From assembly GCA_964449275.1 (NCBI GenBank), contig CAYVAM010000001.1:1-64000 (forward strand): a DNA stretch of 64,000 nucleotides. The letters are read 5' to 3'. Below are positions 57,900 to 64,000 of the stretch, one piece after another. The notes beneath the pieces are model-generated. The model searched no databases, was not told the DNA's origin, and saw nothing but the letters and a program-made list of their open reading frames with translations. Position 1 is the first letter of the stretch. Each line of letters opens with the position of its first letter. The position numbers and the translations under genes are program-made. The DNA is from JAUVZF01 sp964449275 (GTDB taxonomy: Bacteria; Planctomycetota; Phycisphaerae; FEN-1346).

Positions 57900-57964
57900 G
57901 CGAAAGGGCTGCCGCTGCCGGCCCCACTTCGCCACACGCGGGCACGGCGACGGGCGGGCGGCGG

Positions 57965-57993
57965 TTGCATCCGCCCCGGTAGCCCCGTATACT
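57965..57993 (+). promoter_or_regulatory. Promoter of the plus-strand methyltransferase/GT-C genes
   Basis: TTGCAT (57965-57970) and TATACT (57988-57993) are 17 bases apart, about 27 bases of leader before ATG 58027. Together with the divergent promoter it fills the 204-base gap, so one regulator could control both directions. Confidence 0.65.
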
Positions 57994-58026
57994 CTGCCGG
58001 TCGCGTTTCAGGTTCCGTCCCAAAAG

Positions 58027-58785
58027 ATGAGGCACGCCGAATCCGACAATCAGAAACTGAGGGGTAAGGCCCGGCTTTTCGACCGTTGGATGCCGCAGGG
58101 CGTCGAGACGCTGCTGGACGTTGGCTGTGCCTACAGCCCCATGCTGCACCTGCTGGGCCGAAAAGCCCGGCTGGCCTGCGGCGTGGAATACGACTTCGAG
58201 AAACTCCGGCAGGCCGGCCGACGGTTTCCCGAGAATTGCTACATCCGCGCTTCCGGGGAGACCCTGCCGCTCGAGAGCGAGTCGATGGACGTGGTCACCT
58301 TCTTCGAAGTGCTGGAACACGTGGGGCGCGAGCGGCGGTTCCTGGAAGAGGTACACCGCGTGCTGCGCCCCGCCGGCCGCATTATCCTGAGCGTGCCCAA
58401 CAAGGGCTTGGCTGAACCGCTCGACATGGATAACCTGGTTTTTGCCCCGGCCTTGAAGGTCGCCAAACGCCTGGGCCTGTTTCGCCGCGTCAGCGATTAC
58501 CACCTCAGGCACCACCGCCATTACAACGTTCAGGATTTGGAAAGGCTCTTCGACGGTCTGTTCCGGATCGACGCGGTCTACTACGGGGGACTGGTGGCCA
58601 ACCAGATCGGGTTCCTGATCTACAAGTCCGGCACGGTTGGTCTGCGGCTGCTGGGTCTCGCCGAGGACGCGCCGCTGATGAAGCGCATGGAGGCCTGGAT
58701 GAACACGGTGACCGACTGGGATTTCGACCATACCTACGGCCCGCGGTCCGACAAATTGGCCGTCCGCGCTCACCGGATCGGGTGA
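58027..58785 (+). CDS. Class I SAM-dependent methyltransferase
   Basis: A 252-residue protein. LLDVGCAYSPMLHLLG is motif I, CGVEYDFEKLRQAGRRF motif II, and VVTFFEVLEHVGRERRFLEE with VLRPAGRIILSVPNKG completes the core. The C terminus has HLRHHRHYNVQDLERLFDGL, common in sugar-cluster methyltransferases. The long open frame on this strand from 55423 is antisense to the operon; ATG 58027 follows the promoter directly. It is followed after 16 bases by the GT-C gene. Confidence 0.85.
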   Translation: MRHAESDNQKLRGKARLFDRWMPQGVETLLDVGCAYSPMLHLLGRKARLACGVEYDFEKLRQAGRRFPENCYIRASGETLPLESESMDVVTFFEVLEHVGRERRFLEEVHRVLRPAGRIILSVPNKGLAEPLDMDNLVFAPALKVAKRLGLFRRVSDYHLRHHRHYNVQDLERLFDGLFRIDAVYYGGLVANQIGFLIYKSGTVGLRLLGLAEDAPLMKRMEAWMNTVTDWDFDHTYGPRSDKLAVRAHRIG

Positions 58786-58801
58786 AGGAGCCGATGCGTT
58801 T

Positions 58802-60409
58802 ATGCCTCAGGCCTCTGCGCAACCGTCTCGAAGGTCGACCCGGAGCGGGCGTCTGTTGCCGGTCCGCGCGAGTCTGCGCGAGCACCCGGCTGCCTGCGCC
58901 TGGCTGGTCGCCCTGCTGATCGGATTGGCCGTCTTCGCCGTCGGCGCCGTCACCGACCCGTCGTTGGGCGACGAGAATTACCATTTCCGCAAAGCGGCCC
59001 ACTTTGCCCGGGCGGGCCGGCGCCTTACGCACGATCCCGACTATGGCCCCACCGTGCCGCCGGGCATCCCGTACTATGACGGGCCGCTGTGGCACGGCCT
59101 GTTGGCCGCCGTCTGGCGCGTGACCGGACCGAGCGTCCTGGTTGCCCAAGCATACCAGGCCCTGTGGGTGGTGCTGTTTGTGGGGCTGGCGTGGACGGCG
59201 GGCCGGCATCTGGGCGGCCCGGCGGCGGCGTGGTGGACAGCGCTGATAGCGGGGACGCTGCCCGTGACGCTGTTCTTTGGCGTCGTCCTCTACGTGGAGG
59301 CGGCCATGCTGGCGCTGTTGGCCGGGTGCGCCGCACTGCTGATTCGCCGCCGCGCGCTGCTCGCGGGCATCGCCTTCGGGGCGGCGTTTCTGGCGCGCCC
59401 CGCAGTGGCGGTGGCCTACCCGGCCTTTCTGGTGGGGTGCCTGCTTCTGGAAGAGCCGGCGTGGTCGAAGCGGCTGCTGAAGGCGTTTCTCGGCAGCCTC
59501 GGCGCCGCCCTGCTCATCACGCCGGACCTCGTGTGGCGCAAGATGAACCTGGGCACCATCGGCGTGGTTTACCTGACCCGCTCAGGCGGCGACCCCCACA
59601 TTCCCGAAGCCATCCGCCGGATGCTGCTTGAGAAAGGGCCTGAGACGTTCTACTGGGCGGCGAGCGTTCTCAAGCCGGCGGACGTTCTCATGCACCTTGG
59701 CCTGGTGGTGCTGGTCGGGGCGGTGCTCTCGCTCGTTCTGATCCGCCGGCTGGGTCGGCCCGCCCAGGCGCTGTGGGCCGTGGCCGTCGCATTTCTCGTG
59801 CCCCAAGTGGCCATCATGGCCGTCAACCGGTTTCCGGACGTTCGGTACCTGATGCCCGTGTTCCCCGTGTTCGTGCTGCTGGCGGGGTGGGCTGTGTCGG
59901 CGGCGCTGGGGCGAAGCGGGAGACCTGTCCTGGCCGGGCTGATTATCCTGGTAGCCGTGGCCCAGGCCGGCAGCGTGGTCGCGTTCGTGTATTATCGCCG
60001 GCAGGTGGCCCCGGAGGCGATGGAGGCCATGCGAACGCTGGGTCGGCTCGACGTGCGCCACCCGCCGGGCTTTGTGGTATGCCCGGAGGCTTCGGTGACT
60101 ACCTACAGCGGGCGGCCGATTCTTTGGGCGGCCATCAACCCGGGCGCCTTCTTCTTCCGCTGGTCTCCCGAGAAGCAGTGGACGCTGCTGGACTACTACG
60201 GTGTCGAGTTCATCGCCGTGCCGCAACACCGCGTCTACGACGACACGAAGACGAAGCACACGGGCGGTTTCCCGCGGAGTTACGTCCAGCGGCTGCCGGA
60301 ACTGCCGTATGTCGCCGATGGCCCGGTGGTCAATCGGGGCGGGTTGACCGTTTACCGGGTCCGCCCCCGAGGGTCGGTGCCGGGTGGGGCTTCGTGTCCG
60401 TCCGGCTGA
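58802..60409 (+). CDS. GT-C fold glycosyltransferase (ArnT/PMT-like membrane protein)
   Basis: A 535-residue protein with about ten transmembrane helices. The first loop carries GDENYHFRKAAHFARAGRR, the acidic motif expected of GT-C enzymes that use polyprenyl-phosphate sugars. The C-terminal ~150 residues form a periplasmic domain (MRTLGRLDVRHPPGFVVCPE). It probably transfers a sugar to the glycan or a lipid outside the membrane. Its 3' end overlaps the convergent GT-C gene by 58 bases. Confidence 0.8.
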   Translation: MPQASAQPSRRSTRSGRLLPVRASLREHPAACAWLVALLIGLAVFAVGAVTDPSLGDENYHFRKAAHFARAGRRLTHDPDYGPTVPPGIPYYDGPLWHGLLAAVWRVTGPSVLVAQAYQALWVVLFVGLAWTAGRHLGGPAAAWWTALIAGTLPVTLFFGVVLYVEAAMLALLAGCAALLIRRRALLAGIAFGAAFLARPAVAVAYPAFLVGCLLLEEPAWSKRLLKAFLGSLGAALLITPDLVWRKMNLGTIGVVYLTRSGGDPHIPEAIRRMLLEKGPETFYWAASVLKPADVLMHLGLVVLVGAVLSLVLIRRLGRPAQALWAVAVAFLVPQVAIMAVNRFPDVRYLMPVFPVFVLLAGWAVSAALGRSGRPVLAGLIILVAVAQAGSVVAFVYYRRQVAPEAMEAMRTLGRLDVRHPPGFVVCPEASVTTYSGRPILWAAINPGAFFFRWSPEKQWTLLDYYGVEFIAVPQHRVYDDTKTKHTGGFPRSYVQRLPELPYVADGPVVNRGGLTVYRVRPRGSVPGGASCPSG

Positions 60410-62172
60410 GGCGCGGCGTCGCCTCGGTGGGCGGCCTGGGCCGGCCGTTCCGGTGTTTCGGGTTCCTCCGGCATCCGCCACGCTCGTGGCATTCGCTCGG
60501 GATGCACCTGGTAGACGAGGAACTTCCCCTCCGCGTCGCCGTCGTAGTCGGGCGGGTAGACCGGTTCCAGGTACGGCCGGCGGTCCAGCGTGGCGATCCA
60601 GTCGCGCGGATACTCCATGACGGGGCGGGTAGGGACGGCGGGCGGCCCCCGGCGCGTCGGGTGGACGGCGATGTAGTCGATGCCGAGCACGCTCAGTATC
60701 GTGGCCTGGGCCGGCTCCGTGGTGGTGAAAAAGAACCGTGGCAGCACCGCCGCCCAGAAGATAGGCCGGCCGGTCAGCGTCGTCAGGTTCTCTTCCAGGT
60801 ACAGGAAGCGGGCATCCGGTTCGGTGTGTCGGCGAATCCATCGGTAGGCGGCAACGGTCTGCTCGGGCAACTGCCGATTGGCATGGACAACAGCCGGCGC
60901 GGCGGCCAGTTGAACCGCGCACAGGACCACCAGCGCGCTTGCGCCGATGCGGGCGGGCCGGCGCCATCGGTCGGTCCGCGAGAAGGGGCGGAGCGCCACC
61001 AGCGCCCCGGCCAGCAGTAAGCCGGCCGGAAGCGTCACCGGTTCCAGGTACCGCACGTCGTAGGCCCTGCGAAGCATAACGACGTACGCCGCCAGGTAGA
61101 AGAGCAGCGGCAGACCGCAGACCACAATGCTCCGGGGAAGGTGGGAACCCGAGATTGCCGGTTCGTTGCCGGAGGCTTTGCTGGGCCGACGCTTCAGGAG
61201 CCGGCGAACGCGGCCGACCGGCGCACCGACCGTCACCGCGACGGCCCAGCCGAGAGCCACCAGGCCCCCGACGCCGAACATCTTGAGATCATGCGTCGGG
61301 TTGAAGATGCTGAGCGGCACGGCAGTCCGTTCGGGCACGGGCATCCGGTTGGAGGCTAGCAACAACCAGTCGGGGTAGAACGGGGTCGTGCTCACGTAGT
61401 GCCGTAACTTGATCGGTTGGCCGAAATGGACGCTCTGCCAGATCAGGTCCGGGGCCACGGCCACCAGCGTGACCGCGATCGCCAGCCCCACCCGGCCCAG
61501 GCGACGTTTCCAACTGTTCCCCATAACGAGCAGCGCCGCGACAAGGGTCGGCGGAATCAGAACCGAGGCGGTGGTCTGCTTTGTCAGGTACATGCCCGCC
61601 AAGGCCAGCCCCATCAGCACCGCCCGCCGACGCAACAGAAAATAGAAAGCGGCGGCGGCGAAGGCCAGCACCGGCACCTCCAGGTAAAACGTCATGGCAA
61701 AGAGCAGGTTCATCGGGACCGTCAGCACCAGGACCCAGGCCCACACCCCCCCGCGATGGCCGTACAGTTCCCGCCCGCACAGGTACGTGAAGATGCCGAG
61801 GGCGAAGAGAAACGCCCCGTGATAGACCTGGGCCGCCCACAGGGCCGGCGTGCCGAGGACCTTCCACACCAGGGCCAGGCCCATGTGCCAGAGCGCCGCC
61901 CCCCAGTAGAGCACTGCGGCGAGCCCCTCGGGCGGATACGCCGGATCGTGCGTCACGCGGAAGTCCGGCCATTGTGCCTCGAAACAGTTGATGGCATGGC
62001 GAAAGTGCCTGGCCTCGTCGCCGAGGATCGGTTCCGTGCCGTACGTCCACGCCCCTGCGTATCCGCAGACCAGCAGCGTCGCGAGCGAGACGGCCAGCAG
62101 CCGCCGACGGTTCGACGCCGGCTCTCCGTCCGGCAGCAGGTTCGCGGGATGGTTCGAGTGCGGACGGGTCAT
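60352..62172 (-). CDS. GT-C fold glycosyltransferase (ArnT/PMT-like membrane protein)
   Basis: A 606-residue membrane protein with the same plan as the gene it faces: an early acidic loop, GDEARHFRHAINCFEAQWPD, repeated hydrophobic helices (FAFAAAAFYF-like LAFAAAAFYFLLRRRAVLMG), and a C-terminal soluble part with RHTEPDARFLYLEENLTTLT. It starts nine bases after the acyltransferase gene. The convergent overlap with the other GT-C gene may cause transcriptional interference or antisense RNA. Substrates are unknown. Confidence 0.8.
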   Translation of the reverse strand: MTRPHSNHPANLLPDGEPASNRRRLLAVSLATLLVCGYAGAWTYGTEPILGDEARHFRHAINCFEAQWPDFRVTHDPAYPPEGLAAVLYWGAALWHMGLALVWKVLGTPALWAAQVYHGAFLFALGIFTYLCGRELYGHRGGVWAWVLVLTVPMNLLFAMTFYLEVPVLAFAAAAFYFLLRRRAVLMGLALAGMYLTKQTTASVLIPPTLVAALLVMGNSWKRRLGRVGLAIAVTLVAVAPDLIWQSVHFGQPIKLRHYVSTTPFYPDWLLLASNRMPVPERTAVPLSIFNPTHDLKMFGVGGLVALGWAVAVTVGAPVGRVRRLLKRRPSKASGNEPAISGSHLPRSIVVCGLPLLFYLAAYVVMLRRAYDVRYLEPVTLPAGLLLAGALVALRPFSRTDRWRRPARIGASALVVLCAVQLAAAPAVVHANRQLPEQTVAAYRWIRRHTEPDARFLYLEENLTTLTGRPIFWAAVLPRFFFTTTEPAQATILSVLGIDYIAVHPTRRGPPAVPTRPVMEYPRDWIATLDRRPYLEPVYPPDYDGDAEGKFLVYQVHPERMPRAWRMPEEPETPERPAQAAHRGDAAPQPDGHEAPPGTDPRGRTR

Positions 62173-62181
62173 CGTTGTCCC

Positions 62182-62811
62182 TCAGGCGTCACCCTGTTCG
62201 AGAGCGCATTTGCCGTGGCCGCCGTCTCGCGAGTCGGCTCTGTCGGACGCCGAGGGGCCTGCCTCGCCGCGGTAGCGGATGACCTGGGCAGGAACCCCCG
62301 CTGCCACGGCCTGGTCGGGTACGTCGTGGCGAACAAGGGCGGCAGCGCCGATGACGGCCCGGTTGCCGATCGTCACCCCCTTCAGCACCGTCACGCCGGC
62401 GCCGAGCCAGACGTCCTGGCCGACGTGGATCGGCTCGGCCTCGACCGGCTGTGTGGCGACCGGGGTGTTGGGGTCGGCATAGCCGTGGTTGAAGTCCACC
62501 AGGTTGGCGTGCGGGGCGATGATTGTGTCGGCCCCGATGCAGATGTCGGCGTTGCTGGTGATTACGCCGTACTCACCGATGTAAACGTTGTCGCCGAGTT
62601 CAATGCGGCCGCTCTCGGCGGTCGAAAGCACCACCCCGCGCATCAGCCTCACGCCGTTGCCGATCACAATGGGCCGGTGTCGGGCGCACGCCAGGCAGAC
62701 GCCCGGCTGGATCGTGCATCGGTGTCCGAGGCGTCCGCCGCGCAGCCGCAGCACCAGCCGCCAGAACGTGACCCGGCAGAAGTTGATCAGTCGGATTGCA
62801 GTGCCGAACAC
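62182..62811 (-). CDS. Left-handed beta-helix (hexapeptide) O-acyltransferase
   Basis: A 209-residue protein of the WbbJ/maltose-acetyltransferase type. Hexapeptide repeats run from about residue 48 to 175 (IELGDNVYIGEYGVITSNAD, VWLGAGVTVLKGVTIGNRAV). The catalytic His is His109 in LVDFNHGYA. It would add acetyl groups to sugars. It starts at GTG 62811 after GGAGG. It follows the similar gene at 62866 by 54 bases and precedes the GT-C gene, so three genes form one minus-strand unit. Confidence 0.88.
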   Translation of the reverse strand: MFGTAIRLINFCRVTFWRLVLRLRGGRLGHRCTIQPGVCLACARHRPIVIGNGVRLMRGVVLSTAESGRIELGDNVYIGEYGVITSNADICIGADTIIAPHANLVDFNHGYADPNTPVATQPVEAEPIHVGQDVWLGAGVTVLKGVTIGNRAVIGAAALVRHDVPDQAVAAGVPAQVIRYRGEAGPSASDRADSRDGGHGKCALEQGDA

Positions 62812-62865
62812 GACTCCGGGCCTCCGCTTTCAGGCGATGCTGCCGCAGGTTGCAGTCCGGGACGT

Positions 62866-63444
62866 TTACCGCTGGCGGATCACCACGGCCGGAACGCCCC
62901 CGGCGACGACTCCCGGAGGCAACCGGCCCGAGACAACCGCCCCGGCGCCCACGACCGTGCCGCGGCCGACGTGCGAACCCGGCAGGAGTACCGCCCGGTA
63001 CCCGATCCACACGTCGTCCTCGACGGTAATCTCGGCCGTCCGGATGCCTTGGGAGATAATCGTGGCTCTCGGATCGTCGAAGACATGGCCGCCCGTCACC
63101 GCGCCGGCGCCGCGGGTGAACAGGACGTTGCGTCCGAGGCGAATCGTGCTGCCATGATGGCACAGCAGTTCCGCGCCGCTGTAAACGATTGAGCCGTCGC
63201 CCACGATGATTCGCCCGTTGCCGCCCAGCGTATCGAGCGTGGCCCGGCCGATGAAACACCGCCGGCCCAGGGTCACGTTCCAGTCGATCCGGGCCAGCGG
63301 ATGGATCAGCGACCGCGTCACAAGAGCCCGGACCAGGTTTACCAGTGGACGCCACAGGATGCACGTGGCCAACCCGCGCATGAGCGTCTCGCGAAGCACA
63401 TGGCCGCCCACCCGTGCAAACTGCCCGTCGGTTGTCTCGTGCAT
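62866..63444 (-). CDS. Left-handed beta-helix (hexapeptide) O-acyltransferase
   Basis: A 192-residue protein with an N-terminal helical part (MHETTDGQFARVGGHVLRET) and hexapeptide repeats from ~75 to 185 (IIVGDGSIVYSGAELLCHHG, VWIGYRAVLLPGSHVGRGTV). A possible catalytic His lies in HVFDDP. It is the first gene of the minus-strand trio. GAGG lies five bases before ATG 63444; the open frame runs 59 codons further upstream past the promoter, so the shorter start is right. Confidence 0.85.
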   Translation of the reverse strand: MHETTDGQFARVGGHVLRETLMRGLATCILWRPLVNLVRALVTRSLIHPLARIDWNVTLGRRCFIGRATLDTLGGNGRIIVGDGSIVYSGAELLCHHGSTIRLGRNVLFTRGAGAVTGGHVFDDPRATIISQGIRTAEITVEDDVWIGYRAVLLPGSHVGRGTVVGAGAVVSGRLPPGVVAGGVPAVVIRQR

Positions 63445-63507
63445 CGGGACCTCGAACTCGCCCGATGAAGCACCGGCCACGGACGCACGACGCCGGTTTG
63501 GCCATTT

Positions 63508-63536
63508 AACATAGGCTGTCGGTGCAGGCATGTCAA
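63508..63536 (-). promoter_or_regulatory. Promoter of the acyltransferase/GT-C operon
   Basis: On the minus strand TTGACA (63531-63536) and TATGTT (63508-63513) are 17 bases apart, about 60 bases before ATG 63444. Confidence 0.7.
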
Positions 63537-63587
63537 GGATGGATGGGTCCAGTGTCGCTGTGGCGTGACAGGCGAAAAACTTGAGCC

Positions 63588-63629
63588 TTGACGGAAGGCG
63601 GCCGGTGTTATATTCTAGCACCGGAATAT
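63588..63629 (+). promoter_or_regulatory. Promoter with overlapping operator-like dyads before the ArsR-type gene
   Basis: TTGACG (63588-63593) and TATTCT (63611-63616, within TTATATTCT) form a promoter with a 17-base spacer. CCGGTG (63602-63607) and CACCGG (63619-63624) flank the -10 as an inverted repeat. A second dyad, ATATTC (63610-63615) and GAATAT (63624-63629), overlaps it. Either would suit dimeric ArsR-family binding and self-repression. Confidence 0.6.
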
Positions 63630-63671
63630 GGTTCGCGGCGGGACTGTGCGTGTCGTATGCGGAGAGGTCTT

Positions 63672-64000
63672 ATGGGCTCTCGAAAGGCGGACGAATGGGC
63701 CAAGAAGTTGAGGGTCCTGTCGCATCCGACCCGGCTGATGATCCTCGAGGAACTTCTGAAAGGCGTCAAGTGCGTCAACGATATGACCGAGTTGCTCGAA
63801 CTACCTCAACCGAACGTCTCGCAGCATTTGATGGCCCTCCGGGAGGCTGGTCTCGCTGAGTGTCGGCGGCATGGGCTGTTTCGCTGTTACTACCTGCCGA
63901 AGCCGGCTCTGGTCCGCGGCCTGTTCGATGTTCTTGGAAAGGATTACCGCACAGGGGTTCCCTCCCGGGATAAGATCGTGGCGGCTTCGGGGCAGGCCCA
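63672..64000 (+). CDS. ArsR-family winged-helix regulator (runs off window)
   Basis: The first 109 codons are present. MGSRKADEWAKKLRVLSHPT leads into RLMILEELLKG, then CVNDMTELLELPQPNVSQHL, the recognition helix of ArsR-type repressors, and MALREAGLAECRRHGLFRCY with YYLPKPALV as the wing. The single Cys in KCVNDM lies where metal-sensing members have CxC, so a metal-binding site is incomplete and another signal is possible. GGAGAGG precedes ATG 63672. The dyads over its promoter suggest it controls itself, and perhaps the divergent glycan-modification operon. Confidence 0.88.
   Translation, partial: MGSRKADEWAKKLRVLSHPTRLMILEELLKGVKCVNDMTELLELPQPNVSQHLMALREAGLAECRRHGLFRCYYLPKPALVRGLFDVLGKDYRTGVPSRDKIVAASGQA

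Noticed and set aside
55423..58026. 2.6 kb plus-strand open frame upstream of the methyltransferase
   Set aside because: It is antisense to the radical SAM and kinase-like genes; the real gene starts at 58027, just after a promoter.

Overview
The window looks like chromosomal DNA of a GC-rich Planctomycetota bacterium, probably a Phycisphaerae-like lineage. The evidence is indirect: two PEP-CTERM exported proteins (one with dockerin-like repeats), paired Tat-exported sulfatases, a Tat-exported Gfo/Idh/MocA oxidoreductase next to a HEAT-repeat protein, an HzsA-like multihaem propeller protein, a GYF-domain protein and many palindromic intergenic repeats. No rRNA is present, so the placement is inference. 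Many genes have recognisable TTGAC/TATAAT-like promoters and GGAG-type ribosome binding sites, and I used these to choose starts.

Layout. 1-11.4 kb: start of a GH51-like gene, then ileS, argD, rph, a lipoprotein and rdgB, then a GH10-fold protein lacking both catalytic glutamates, and lysA. 11.8-20.4 kb: a large PEP-CTERM/dockerin-like protein, a small lipoprotein, a GYF protein and a minus-strand GT4 to GH57 alpha-glucan operon. That operon is split by a 600 bp cassette: a four-helix-bundle (S23/Avd-like) gene bounded by inverted arrays of a 7 bp repeat. 21-29.5 kb: two sulfatases, a UDP-sugar dehydrogenase and the HzsA-like protein. 29.7-31.3 kb: an integrase-less integron cassette array with two convincing attC sites. 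31.7-43.8 kb: GH42-like gene, PEP-CTERM protein, alpha/beta hydrolase, DUF2007-like membrane protein, rhomboid protease, a CAU tRNA beside a tyrosine-integrase remnant, then Gfo/Idh/MocA and HEAT genes.

44-63.5 kb is a surface-glycan locus. A truncated GT2 gene and a hairpin element precede a DegT aminotransferase, a methyltransferase and a FemAB-like acyltransferase. A ten-gene minus-strand operon follows, with nearly all junctions overlapping or short: B12-type radical SAM, two HPr-kinase-like P-loop proteins, a second radical SAM, three methyltransferases, a PssD/PssE (Alg14/Alg13-like) glycosyltransferase pair and a flippase. Divergently from it run a methyltransferase and a GT-C glycosyltransferase; a second GT-C enzyme and two hexapeptide acyltransferases follow on the minus strand. 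Together these could build, decorate and export a polysaccharide or glycolipid; the paired P-loop and radical SAM proteins have no obvious role in a standard pathway. The window ends in an ArsR-family regulator with a probable self-operator.

The most unusual content is the heptamer-bounded four-helix cassette, the attC array, the catalytically stripped GH10 protein, the twin kinase-like/radical SAM glycan operon, and several families of palindromic miniature repeats in the intergenic regions.
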